NCBI GenBank assembly: GCA_963822175.1
Contig: CAWGGJ010000008.1
Coordinates: 186,001 to 250,000, forward strand
Length of the DNA: 64,000 nt
From: FEB-25 sp963822175
GTDB lineage: Bacteria > Chloroflexota > Anaerolineae > Anaerolineales > UBA4823
Direction: 5' to 3'
The notes under the pieces are model-generated. The model was not told where the DNA came from, did no database searches, and worked only from the letters and a program-made list of their open reading frames with translations. Made by a program: the position numbers and the translations under genes. Shown here piece by piece: positions 34,961-43,559 of the stretch (positions are counted from its first letter, which is position 1; every line of letters begins with the position of its first letter).

Positions 34961-36688
34961 ATGACTGACACACTCTCTCCCCTGCACCAGCTTTTCCAGG
35001 ATCAATGGGATGCCTGGGTACGCTTCGACCCGCTCTTTGCCACCTATGTGGGTGATAAACGCTACAATGACTGCCTGCCTGAGGCCACGGAGGATAGTTA
35101 CCAGATGTGGCGGGAAAAGTTGATCCATTTCCATAAACGATTGCTAGGGATCGACCGTAATACGCTTTCATCACCAGACCAGCTCAGCTACGACCTGTTC
35201 GACCAGCTTGTGGCGAATGAGATCGCAGAGCTGGGTTTTAACTCTCATCGCCTGCCGATCTCACGCTGTGCCGGTTTTCACCTGCTATTCCCCGACCTGT
35301 TCCAGAATACGCCGTTCGAGAGTGAGCAGGATTACGATAATTACATCTCACGCCTGTATGACTTCAAGCGCTTTACCCAGGCTAATATCGAGCTGATGCG
35401 CCTCGGATTGCGCACCAGGTACATCCCATCTCGCTGTACCCTGACCGAAGTGGACCAGCAGCTCAAGGCACAGATGGTGACTGACCCCACCAGGAGTGTA
35501 CTGTACCAGCCTTTCAAGAACCTGCAGGAATCCCAAACGACTTCCATTTCGAAAAACGTCATCCGCGTGATGTGCGAGGAAGCCCAAAAAGCAATCCTGA
35601 CTTCGGTGGTGACGGGCTATGGTGCTCTGCTGGAGTTTGTGGAGCGGGAATATATACCTGCTGCCCGTGAATCCATCGCCTGCGCTGACCTTCCGGATGG
35701 CGTTGCCTTCTATGACCACCGCATTTACTACAACACCTCGCTCAGGTTGAGTGCACAACAGGTGCACCAGACCGGGCTGGATGAGGTGCGGCGCATCCGC
35801 TCCGAGATGGATGCAGTTATACGAAAGACGGGTTGGACGGGTGATATGGCGGGTTTCCTGGAATTCCTGCGCACCGATCCCCAGTTTTATGTATCCACCC
35901 CTGAAGCCTTACTGGAAAAGACCGCCCTGGTGCTCAAGCGCATGGATGGCGAGCTGCCGCACCTGTTCAAGACCCTGCCCAGGATGCCCTATGGTATCCG
36001 CCCAATTCCAGATTACTCCGCTCCGGGTGAGACGGCAGCCTATTACAACCCGGGCCTGGGAGATGGAACCCGTGCCGGGATGTATTATGTCAACACCTAC
36101 GACCTGGCATCGCGCCCAGTGTACGAGATCGAAGCCCTTTCCTTGCATGAAGCCGTGCCTGGTCACCACCTGCAGCTGGCCTTGCAGGCAGAGCTATCCG
36201 ACCTGCCGATATTCCGCCGCTACACCGGCTATACCTCCTATGTGGAAGGGTGGGCATTATATTCCGAGCGCCTTGGGTTGGAAGTGGGCTTTTATACCGA
36301 CCCATATTCTGATTTTGGTCGCCTGAGCTATGAAATGTGGCGTGCCTGCCGGTTGGTGGTGGATACTGGCATGCACGTGCTGGGCTGGTCCCGCCAGCAG
36401 GCCATCGATCACCTGGTGGAGAATACCTCATCAACCTTGTTAAACATCATCAACGAGGTGGACCGGTATATCGCCTGGCCGGGGCAGGCACTGGCTTATA
36501 AGCTGGGTGAGCTGAAGATCAGCCAGCTGCGCCGGCATGCTGAAGAGGCGTTGGGGAGTAAATTCAACCTGCGCGAGTTCCATGATGTGGTGTTGCTCTC
36601 AGGTGCGGTACCCCTGGGTGTGTTGGAGGGAATGGTAAATCAGTGGGTCGAAGAATCAAAGCAGTCAGCAATAAGCCATCAGCTATGA
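34961..36688 (+). CDS. DUF885 family metal-dependent hydrolase
   Basis: A 575-residue DUF885 protein, a family related to M2/M32-type zinc peptidases. The metal motif is L-H396-E397-A-V-P-G-H402-H403 with E-G-W-A-L-Y-S-E about 28 residues on. It probably cleaves small peptides or amides in the cytoplasm. Start chosen at ATG 34961, where AAGGAG lies 7 nt upstream; the earlier in-frame ATG 34835 is preceded by no such site and its extra 42 residues are not typical. The last residues, Q-S-A-I-S-H-Q-L, are encoded by the left end of a repeat-rich stretch, so they are probably added by repeat insertion. Confidence 0.9.
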   Translation: MTDTLSPLHQLFQDQWDAWVRFDPLFATYVGDKRYNDCLPEATEDSYQMWREKLIHFHKRLLGIDRNTLSSPDQLSYDLFDQLVANEIAELGFNSHRLPISRCAGFHLLFPDLFQNTPFESEQDYDNYISRLYDFKRFTQANIELMRLGLRTRYIPSRCTLTEVDQQLKAQMVTDPTRSVLYQPFKNLQESQTTSISKNVIRVMCEEAQKAILTSVVTGYGALLEFVEREYIPAARESIACADLPDGVAFYDHRIYYNTSLRLSAQQVHQTGLDEVRRIRSEMDAVIRKTGWTGDMAGFLEFLRTDPQFYVSTPEALLEKTALVLKRMDGELPHLFKTLPRMPYGIRPIPDYSAPGETAAYYNPGLGDGTRAGMYYVNTYDLASRPVYEIEALSLHEAVPGHHLQLALQAELSDLPIFRRYTGYTSYVEGWALYSERLGLEVGFYTDPYSDFGRLSYEMWRACRLVVDTGMHVLGWSRQQAIDHLVENTSSTLLNIINEVDRYIAWPGQALAYKLGELKISQLRRHAEEALGSKFNLREFHDVVLLSGAVPLGVLEGMVNQWVEESKQSAISHQL

Positions 36689-37185
36689 GCCATCAGCGGA
36701 GAATAATGATTGTCAATAATTGGGTTGGTGGAGGTCAAAGGTGAAAGACTTTCATAAATTACTGGTGTGGCAAAAAGCACATCACCTAACTTTAGAGGTA
36801 TATCAATCAACTCGAACATTTCCAAATGATGAGCTATATGGATTAATAAGCCAAATGCGTAGATCATCAGCCTCAATTCCGACGAATATTGCAGAAGGTT
36901 GTGGGCGAACTGGCATGGCGGAGACGATCCATTTTTTCAATATAGCAGCTGGATCAGGAAGCGAGCTCGAGTACCAATTGATTCTTTCCCGAGATCTCGA
37001 GTATATTGATGAAAATAGTTTTACAAAACTGACTTCTGAGCTGATCGAAGTTCGGCGAATGCTCTACAGTTTTGTCCAGCGGTTAAAAACTGATATTTGA
37101 TCACCGATCTAGAACACTTATCTCAACGCTTCAGCTGATGAACTAACCCACAAAGCTGAAAGCTCAGAGCTGACCGCTGATAGCT
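36681..37185. repeat. Imperfect inverted repeats flanking the four-helix bundle gene
   Basis: Left flank: AGCTAT at 36681 and ATCAGCGG at 36692-36699. Right flank: CCGCTGATAGCT at 37174-37185, the reverse complement of AGCTATCAGCGG. Both flanks are rich in short AGCTGA/CATCAGC/CAGCTAT words. Such sequences commonly surround intervening-sequence-type four-helix bundle genes. The unit could be a mobile or formerly mobile cassette. Confidence 0.5.
36741..37100 (+). CDS. Four-helix bundle protein (23S rRNA intervening-sequence type)
   Basis: A 119-residue protein of the S23/IVP four-helix bundle family: V-K-D-F-H-K-L-L-V-W-Q-K-A-H near the start, S-I-P-T-N-I-A-E-G near residue 46, and a long C-terminal helix. 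The family name comes from genes inside rRNA intervening sequences, but most members, as here, lie elsewhere; function is unclear. GTG 36741 is the best start (GGAGG 6 nt upstream); the TTG at 36720 would add seven unlikely residues. Flanked by inverted repeats. Confidence 0.85.
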   Translation: MKDFHKLLVWQKAHHLTLEVYQSTRTFPNDELYGLISQMRRSSASIPTNIAEGCGRTGMAETIHFFNIAAGSGSELEYQLILSRDLEYIDENSFTKLTSELIEVRRMLYSFVQRLKTDI

Positions 37186-37192
37186 AGATCTA

Positions 37193-37876
37193 CTAAGCAA
37201 TTTCCACGTAAATCTTCCCCGCAGCCGGGAAGCCCAACACCACCCGGCGCTCACCGATCGCCAGGGTGAGCGTCTGGTTGAAGGGCAGCACCTGTTCCAC
37301 CTCGGCCTGGGTGCCAGGCACAATCCCATTTTCCTCCAGGAATTGCATTAATGGTGCGTCCCCTTCGGCTATTTCATGGATGCGCCGGATGATCACACGA
37401 TCACCAGCCTGCGCCTGGGTGAGGGGATTCCACTGGGCAGCGACGTATTCATAACCGGGGAGCGGGTTGCCATGCGGGCATAGCTGGGGGTCATCAAAAT
37501 TCAACCGCATCTTGTTTTCGATATCATCCGAAATCGTATGCTCGATGGCATGGGCTTCGCTGTGGATATCCGACCAGGGAACCTTGAGCATCCGCGCCAG
37601 CATCCATTCCGTCAGCATGTGGCGGCGGATCACCGAGCTGGCAGCCTCGCAGCCTGCACTGGTCAGGTGGATATGGCGCTGTCCAACTCCCTCGATCCAT
37701 CCATCCCGCTGCATGCGTTTGAGCGTCACGGTGACGGTAGGTGGAGATACTTCAAGCGATTCCGCCAGGCGGGCAGCGATGATATCTTCCCCGTCCCGTT
37801 CCATCACGAACATGATGGCCAGGTAATCTTCAATGGTGGGTGTGGGCCGGCTCTCACCGGTGATGGGTTGTGGCAT
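37193..37876 (-). CDS. DtxR/MntR-type metal-dependent repressor with C-terminal FeoA domain
   Basis: A 227-residue metalloregulator. The N-terminal winged helix contains S-P-P-T-V-T-V-T-L-K-R-M; the metal-binding and dimerisation part follows with W-M-L-A-R-M, S-E-A-H-A-I-E-H-T and C-P-H-G-N-P. The last 75 residues form a FeoA/SH3-like domain (G-D-R-V-I-I-R-R-I). This is the architecture of Fe/Mn-dependent DtxR/IdeR repressors. It is divergent from feoAB with a palindromic operator between, so control of ferrous iron uptake and of itself is likely. Start ATG 37876 has GGGAG upstream; GTG or ATG further up (37903) is less supported. Confidence 0.9.
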   Translation of the reverse strand: MPQPITGESRPTPTIEDYLAIMFVMERDGEDIIAARLAESLEVSPPTVTVTLKRMQRDGWIEGVGQRHIHLTSAGCEAASSVIRRHMLTEWMLARMLKVPWSDIHSEAHAIEHTISDDIENKMRLNFDDPQLCPHGNPLPGYEYVAAQWNPLTQAQAGDRVIIRRIHEIAEGDAPLMQFLEENGIVPGTQAEVEQVLPFNQTLTLAIGERRVVLGFPAAGKIYVEIA

Positions 37877-37908
37877 AGAACTCCCTTTACATCCTAGCAA
37901 CATCAGGA

Positions 37909-37939
37909 TATACTAACATATTATATTAGTATATACTAA
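37909..37939. promoter_or_regulatory. Palindromic operator between dtxR-type gene and feoAB
   Basis: TTAGTATATACTAA (37926-37939) is a perfect 14-bp palindrome; TATACTAA (37909-37916) faces TTAGTATA (37926-37933), forming a second overlapping inverted repeat. This lies in the divergent promoter region 33 bp before the regulator start and about 110 bp before feoA. Probable binding site of the DtxR-type repressor. Confidence 0.7.
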
Positions 37940-38048
37940 CTAATTATTGATATTTATTGTATCACAAATGTCACCCAATCGCCCAAAGAATCAAGTAATT
38001 AAATAATAAGCTTGGAGAAAATAATTACCACAGCTTTGGTTGCCCAGA

Positions 38049-38303
38049 ATGGATAAGGTGATGGCAAGATTGATCGATGTGGTTAAGGGCACCCGGGTGC
38101 GGATCATCTCCTTTGAGGGTGGTCGAGGCTTAAGGGCAAAATTGAACCAGTTCGGCCTGTATCCCGGTGACCTTGCCAGGGTGGTGCGTTTCGCCCCTTT
38201 TAATGGTCCGGTGCTGCTCGAGGTGCGAGGGATGGAGATCGCCCTGGGCAGGAGTATTGCCGAGCGCATCCTGGTGGAGGTGGCTGAATGCGATTCGTGC
38301 TGA
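38049..38303 (+). CDS. feoA: Ferrous iron transport protein FeoA
   Basis: An 84-residue FeoA: an SH3-like fold with G-T-R-V-R-I-I-S-F-E-G-G near residue 15 and the family ending G-M-E-I-A-L-G-R-S-I-A-E-R-I. FeoA is a small cytoplasmic partner of FeoB. The stop lies 16 nt inside feoB, so the two are translationally coupled. The start is either ATG 38049 or ATG 38061; no strong Shine-Dalgarno picks one. Confidence 0.9.
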   Translation: MDKVMARLIDVVKGTRVRIISFEGGRGLRAKLNQFGLYPGDLARVVRFAPFNGPVLLEVRGMEIALGRSIAERILVEVAECDSC

Positions 38304-39994
38304 TCGGGCAACCCAACTGCGGTAAAAGCACGCTGTTCAACCAGGTGGCGGGGTATAAAGCCGAAACGGGCAATTTTTCGGGGACAACCGTTACATTCAC
38401 CGAGAGCAAAGTACGGGTCAACGGCAAGGTGATCCAGCTGGCAGACCTGCCGGGGACCTTTACCCTGCGGGGGACCAACCCGGCTGAAGCCGAGGTGTTG
38501 AGATTCATCGATTCGCACGAGGTGGATGCCATCATCAACGTTGTGGACGCCACCCACCTGACCCAGGGCCTCGAATTGACCCTGGAGCTGTTGAAAGTAG
38601 AGCGCCCGGTGGTGGTGGCGATGAACATGATGGATGAGGCCGCCCGGTTGGGGATGAACATCGATGGACCGGGATTAATGGATAGGCTGGGTGTGCCGGT
38701 GCTACCCCTGGTGGCCAGCAAGGGCCATGGGGTGAAGGCATTGTTCCTGAAGACGCTGCAGGCAGCGCAGGATGGTGCCAGCAGCCGGAATTACGCAATT
38801 GCGATTGGGGATGAGCTGCAAAGGCACCAACGCGCTGGCGAGCTGGCCCAGGCGACCATGCGCCAGGGTGAGCGTCGGGTAAGCTGGCGCGACCGTCTGG
38901 ATGACGTCCTGCTCCACCCATTTTGGGGTTTTGTAGCCCTGGTGCTGATCCTGTTCGTCTTCTTCCAGGTGGTTTACGGGTTGGGAAAACTCCTGGAAGC
39001 CCCATTACTGCTCCTGTTCAATGCGTTCAGCAGCCGGGTAGCGGCCTTGTTTGGCACCAGCACCTTTCTGGGCCAGCTTGCTGCTGGATTGGTGCAGGGA
39101 GTATCCGGTGGAATAGCGATCGTGCTGCCTTACCTGGTCCCGTTTCTCTTCGGGCTCGGTCTTTTGGAGGATATCGGTTACCTGCCGCGCATCGCCTTCC
39201 TGATGGATGGCTTGATGCACCGCCTGGGACTGCATGGCAAGGCGATCGTCCCCTTCATCCTGGGGTACGGGTGCAATGTCCCGGCAGTCATGTCGACCCG
39301 CATCCTGGAGGAGCGCAAGGATCGCATCATCGCCGCCGGGCTGGCTGTGCTGGTTCCCTGTGCAGCGCGCCTGTCGGTCGTCTTCGGGCTGGTGGCTTTT
39401 TACCTTGGACCAGGCTGGGCGCTCGGGATTTACCTTTTCAATATATTCGTTATTGCCCTCACCGGCGGCATCCTCAGCCGGCTGTTGCCTGAAGACACCC
39501 CCGGGCTGATCCTGGAGATGCCGGGTTATCACATTCCTACCCTGAAAAATGTGGCCAACAAGACCTGGTTCCGGGTGCGAGAGTTCATCGTCGAAGCCTG
39601 GCCTTTGCTGATCCTGGGCAGCGTGGTCCTGGCTGGACTGGTGTATTTCAATCTCAGCCCCATCCTAGACTTCATCTTCCGTCCCTTCACCTGGATTTTG
39701 GGGTTGCCTGAAGAGACGGCGGTACCGCTCATCTTTGGCGTGCTGCGCAAGGAGCTTTCGCTGGTCATGCTGCGCCAGGCGCTGGGGGTCACCGACTTTT
39801 CCCAGGCGCTGACTTCCCTGCAGATGCTGACCTTCACGGTTTTCGTGGTGTTTTACGTCCCCTGCCTGGCAACCCTATCGGTGCTTCGTCGTGAGCTTGG
39901 GTGGCGCGCCATGCTTGCCGTCAGTGCCCTGACCGTTGTGATCGCCCTGGCAGCCGCACTGTTCGTGCGCGCTATCGGTTCGCTGGTGCTGTAG
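38288..39994 (+). CDS. feoB: Ferrous iron transporter FeoB
   Basis: A 568-residue FeoB. The N-terminal G domain has G1 G-Q-P-N-C-G-K-S-T (7-15), G3 D53-L-P-G and G4 N113-M-M-D; all are intact. A membrane domain with about eight to ten segments follows, containing the conserved G-Y-G-C-N-V-P gate motif near residue 327 and a second Gate segment V-F-Y-V-P-C-L-A-T near 520. It imports Fe2+ across the cytoplasmic membrane with GTP hydrolysis. Slightly shorter than the roughly 600-770 of many FeoB. Coupled to feoA and divergent from the DtxR-type repressor. Confidence 0.95.
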   Translation: MRFVLIGQPNCGKSTLFNQVAGYKAETGNFSGTTVTFTESKVRVNGKVIQLADLPGTFTLRGTNPAEAEVLRFIDSHEVDAIINVVDATHLTQGLELTLELLKVERPVVVAMNMMDEAARLGMNIDGPGLMDRLGVPVLPLVASKGHGVKALFLKTLQAAQDGASSRNYAIAIGDELQRHQRAGELAQATMRQGERRVSWRDRLDDVLLHPFWGFVALVLILFVFFQVVYGLGKLLEAPLLLLFNAFSSRVAALFGTSTFLGQLAAGLVQGVSGGIAIVLPYLVPFLFGLGLLEDIGYLPRIAFLMDGLMHRLGLHGKAIVPFILGYGCNVPAVMSTRILEERKDRIIAAGLAVLVPCAARLSVVFGLVAFYLGPGWALGIYLFNIFVIALTGGILSRLLPEDTPGLILEMPGYHIPTLKNVANKTWFRVREFIVEAWPLLILGSVVLAGLVYFNLSPILDFIFRPFTWILGLPEETAVPLIFGVLRKELSLVMLRQALGVTDFSQALTSLQMLTFTVFVVFYVPCLATLSVLRRELGWRAMLAVSALTVVIALAAALFVRAIGSLVL

Positions 39995-40083
39995 AAAGAT
40001 GAAGCACAGCTGGGGAAGGTTTATTCCTTGGGCATGGGGGAAATAAGCTTGTTATCCTACCGGGCTGGCAAAACTGTATAACC

Positions 40084-40935
40084 TCAGGGTTGGATGAAAG
40101 TCCCGTTACGCAGCTCCATCAGGGTCTGCTCGATCTCTGCGCGCGTGTTCATCACGAACGGACCATAGCGGGCGATGGGTTCACCCAGCGGCAGGGCGGA
40201 TACCAGCAGGAAGCGTGCTCCCTGGGCAGATGCCTGGATGCTGACGGCATCACCATCCTCATAGATCACCAGCTGGGGTGCGGTTGCAGCCTGTCCGCCC
40301 GGGTCAAATTGTGCTGATCCCCGAAAGAGGTAGGCAAACACGGTATGGCCAGCTGGGATGGAATGATCAAAGCTCGCCCCGGGGGGTAGCGTTACATCCA
40401 GGTAGGTCGGGTCAGCATAGATATCGGTAACTGCACCGCTGGTTCCGGCCAGCTCCCCGGCAACCACGCGCACGATCACGCCACCCGGTTGACCCACCAA
40501 GGGAATGTCTTTTTCAACTATATCCTGGTAGCGTGGGGTGGTCATCTTTAACCTGGCTGGCAGGTTCACCCATAGCTGGAAGCCTTCCATTTTCCCATCA
40601 AAGGGTTCGGGCATCTCCTCGTGCATAATGCCCCGTCCGGCAGTCATCCACTGCACATCGCCTCCACCGATGGTGCCGGAATTGCCCAGGCTGTCTTTGT
40701 GGCTGACACGGCCAGCCAGCATGTAGGTGACAGTTTCGATGCCGCGGTGTGGATGCATGGGAAAACCTGCCAGGTAATCGGCGGGGTTGTCTGAGCCGAA
40801 ATGATCCAGCAGGAGAAATGGATCAAGATAATCCAATGTTCGTGTGGCAATGGAGCGCTTGAGCAGCACCCCAGCACCCTCCACCACCTGGATGGGAGTG
40901 ATGATCTGTGAGACTTTGCGCGCCTGGTCGGTCAT
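40084..40935 (-). CDS. Pirin family protein
   Basis: A 283-residue bicupin of the pirin family. The metal-binding set H61, H63, H105 and E107 is present in M-H-P-H-R-G and G-I-M-H-E-E, with spacing like that of human pirin. Bacterial pirins include quercetinase-like dioxygenases and redox modulators; no substrate is visible here. Start chosen at ATG 40935, which has GAGGTGA upstream on the minus strand; the in-frame ATG 40992 would add 19 residues without a site. Convergent with feoB. Confidence 0.9.
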   Translation of the reverse strand: MTDQARKVSQIITPIQVVEGAGVLLKRSIATRTLDYLDPFLLLDHFGSDNPADYLAGFPMHPHRGIETVTYMLAGRVSHKDSLGNSGTIGGGDVQWMTAGRGIMHEEMPEPFDGKMEGFQLWVNLPARLKMTTPRYQDIVEKDIPLVGQPGGVIVRVVAGELAGTSGAVTDIYADPTYLDVTLPPGASFDHSIPAGHTVFAYLFRGSAQFDPGGQAATAPQLVIYEDGDAVSIQASAQGARFLLVSALPLGEPIARYGPFVMNTRAEIEQTLMELRNGTFIQP

Positions 40936-41095
40936 ATTTATCACCTCGAAATGAATTGGAGTGATTGTATCTGGATTGAACATAATCTGCAAGGTTTGAG
41001 AGACGTTTTACCTATGGATTGGATTTATATAATAAAGGTATAGCCCATTCGTAAATCGATTCTGGCTGGTGCTGTATAATATTAAGCATAAGCCT

Positions 41096-42313
41096 ATGAA
41101 TGAGATCAACCTGACCCAGCTCGTCCACATGTTCTCCGATATGCTTGACCTGGTGGGCGTTGATGACCTGCACCACGGAAAGCGGGTGGCATACATGTGC
41201 CTGGAAACGGCGCAAAAGCTAGGGTTTAGCGCCGCCCAAATGGAAACCCTGTACCACGCTGCCTTGCTGCATGATTGCGGAGTATCCACCACCAGCACAC
41301 ACAGCCACATCATCCATGAGCTGGACTGGCCGGGAGCTGACGAGCATTGCGAGCGGGGTAGTGCCTTGTTGGAAGCCCAACCGATCTTCAGGCACCTGGC
41401 CCCGATCATCAGTCTTCATCATCAGCATTGGTCGGAGATGGATCCTAGCCAGCCAGCAGAGATCGCCCTGGCAGGGAACCTGATCCATCTATGCGATCGC
41501 GCCGATGCATTAATGCAGCAGGTTTCCTCAAAGCCCTGGCTGGCTTTACGTAACTCCATCCGAGACCGGCTGGCACATTACGGCGATAGCTGGTTCCAGC
41601 ATGAGCTGCTGGATGCGTTCCTCTCCGCCTCCAGGCCCGAAAGCTTCTGGCTGCGGATGCAGCCTCAACATTTGAGCCAGTACATGGCAGAACGCGAGCA
41701 GGCCGACATAAACCAGATGGTTAGCACAGGTCGCCTGCGCCATGCTGCCTCACTGGCCGCTGAGATCGTGGATACCAAGAGCCACTTTACTGCCCGCCAC
41801 TCGCAGGGAGTTTCCCATTTCTCCGCCCACCTGGCAGAGAAGGCTGGTTTTGAGACGGACGTGTGCTGGCAGATCGAGATCGCCGGTCTACTGCACGACA
41901 TTGGCAAGATGCGTGTCCCAGATGGCATCCTCGAAAAACCTGCTTCGCTCAGCTTCCCGGAGAGGGCAGTCATGCTTGGGCATAGCTTTGAGAGTTACCA
42001 GATCCTGCACCATGTGCATGGTTTTGAGAATATCGCCCGTTGGGGTGCTTATCACCATGAAACCCTCACTGGCGATGGTTATCCATTCCACCTGACCGAA
42101 ACCGACCTGGATGTGCCTTCCCGCATCGTTGCCATTGCGGATATTTTCCAGGCACTCACCCAACAGCGACCATACCGCCCGGCAAAGGATCCGGAATCCG
42201 TCATCGCTTCCCTGCGGCACCGTGTCGAGCTGCACCAGGTTGACGCAGACCTGGTGGGGCTGGTGATCGAGGATTTCGATGAATGCTGGGAAGCAGCCGT
42301 GAACCAATCCTGA
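41096..42313 (+). CDS. Double HD-domain protein with C-terminal HD-GYP
   Basis: A 405-residue protein with two HD-type phosphohydrolase domains. The first (about 20-190) has H-H-G-K-R-V and L-L-H59-D60, then S-L-H-H-Q-H-W. The second (about 235-390) has A-R-H-S-Q-G-V, L-L-H-D-I-G-K, and H-H-E-T-L-T-G-D-G-Y-P, the HD-GYP signature, so it could hydrolyse cyclic di-GMP. The first domain looks like a less conserved duplicate. Start ATG 41096 is chosen because the family-like part begins there; the Shine-Dalgarno is weak. No sensor or receiver domain is attached. Confidence 0.9.
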   Translation: MNEINLTQLVHMFSDMLDLVGVDDLHHGKRVAYMCLETAQKLGFSAAQMETLYHAALLHDCGVSTTSTHSHIIHELDWPGADEHCERGSALLEAQPIFRHLAPIISLHHQHWSEMDPSQPAEIALAGNLIHLCDRADALMQQVSSKPWLALRNSIRDRLAHYGDSWFQHELLDAFLSASRPESFWLRMQPQHLSQYMAEREQADINQMVSTGRLRHAASLAAEIVDTKSHFTARHSQGVSHFSAHLAEKAGFETDVCWQIEIAGLLHDIGKMRVPDGILEKPASLSFPERAVMLGHSFESYQILHHVHGFENIARWGAYHHETLTGDGYPFHLTETDLDVPSRIVAIADIFQALTQQRPYRPAKDPESVIASLRHRVELHQVDADLVGLVIEDFDECWEAAVNQS

Positions 42314-42986
42314 ATAAGCCTGTGTTTTGAACCTGGCATGTGCGGGGAGTGGATTTCATAAAGCTCAACTAATTTGATAATTGCTTCACCCAACAAAGAC
42401 TGTTGGGTTTCTCCCCAGTTCCAGGGAGATTCCGCAATGACCCTGAAGTGGCGCAATCTTTAACATGCCGTTTGAACATCAAATGCTTGTGAAATCATTA
42501 TCGTTATATCGATTTTTCAATTGTCTTGAAGATTACTTCGCTCGCAAAGAACGCTCACTCGTAATGACATCGATAGGACTGATTTCTTCACACAAACCCG
42601 GGAGAAAAAGCCTATCTTCTACTTGCTGATTAATCGTCCCATGCATGTGAAGCAATCACTTCTACGTCATTGCGAGACCAGCGTACTTTGCTGGTCGTGG
42701 CAATCTTCAACATGCCGTTTGGATATCACATGCAGATGAAATTATTACCGAAGTTTCGAATTTCCAGTTTATTTGATGATTCCTTCCCCAACAAAGACCG
42801 TTGGGTTTCTCCCAGAACCATGGAGTTTCCGCCATGACCTTCCATTTGCAAATGATCTAAGTTCCACCTGGCCTTAGGCTCCCATGACCTCACAAAATTA
42901 TTAGGTGGGGTTAAAAATCCTTCCATTAACCGCACAAGTGCCTATAATAGAAATTGTTGATCAGGCAAGTGAAAGGAGAGATTGGA
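42314..42986. repeat. 673-bp non-coding gap with two pairs of degenerate direct repeats
   Basis: No gene seen. Repeat A occurs at 42371-42442 and 42770-42839 (about 70 bp, shared word AACAAAGAC-GTTGGGTTTCTCCC); repeat B occurs at 42453-42503 and 42700-42750 (51 bp, shared CAACATGCCGTTT). The order is A-B then B-A, all in the same orientation. Between them lies a perfect hairpin GACCAGC-GTACTTT-GCTGGTC (42676-42696) next to CGTCATTGCGAG, a word common in dispersed bacterial repeats. Looks like nested, decayed repeats. Confidence 0.8.
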
Positions 42987-43541
42987 GTGGAAGTAACTGA
43001 TATTCTAAAGGAAGAGCACCAGGCAATCGAACGGGTGACCACCTCACTCGAAATCGCTGCCAATCGTCTCAGCCGTGGTGATGAAGTCTATTTACGGTTC
43101 TTCTTCGGCACTTCTTTCTTTATCAAAACATTTACCGATGGTTACCATCACATGAAGGAAGAGACGATCCTGTTCCCAGCTTTGATCGGTAACGGCTTAT
43201 CCAATGAATCGGGTCCGGTTCCCATGATGCTGGCGGAACACGAACAGGCACGTAAGCTTTCACTGAGGATGCGCCAGGTGACGGAGCGGTTCCAATCCGG
43301 GGATGAAAATGTCAGGAACCTGGTGGTGCAAACTGCATTGGGATATGTCAGGCTGCTCCGGCATCATATGCAAAAGGAAAATAATCTCCTCTACCCCATT
43401 GCAGACAAAGTTATCCCGTCCAGTCAACAACAGCAAATGCTGGAAGCATTCAAGCTGTATGAACATGATGATACGGGTGAGGATGTTCACGAGAAGTACA
43501 CCAGCCTGGCAGATCGCCTTGTCAATGAAAGTATGAGATAA
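42987..43541 (+). CDS. Hemerythrin-domain protein
   Basis: A 184-residue helical protein of the hemerythrin HHE type. The di-iron ligand pattern is visible: E-E-H-Q-A-I-E near residue 8, H-H-M-K-E-E about residue 53, A-E-H-E-Q-A about residue 82, and H-H-M-Q-K-E-N about residue 128. Roles in family members include oxygen or NO sensing and iron-sulfur repair. The start is GTG 42987, with AAAGGAG about 9 nt upstream. It heads a likely operon with the ICMT-like and GNAT genes that follow within 20 nt and 6 nt. Confidence 0.9.
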   Translation: MEVTDILKEEHQAIERVTTSLEIAANRLSRGDEVYLRFFFGTSFFIKTFTDGYHHMKEETILFPALIGNGLSNESGPVPMMLAEHEQARKLSLRMRQVTERFQSGDENVRNLVVQTALGYVRLLRHHMQKENNLLYPIADKVIPSSQQQQMLEAFKLYEHDDTGEDVHEKYTSLADRLVNESMR

Positions 43542-43559
43542 TGAATCGTTTTTCTTCAC

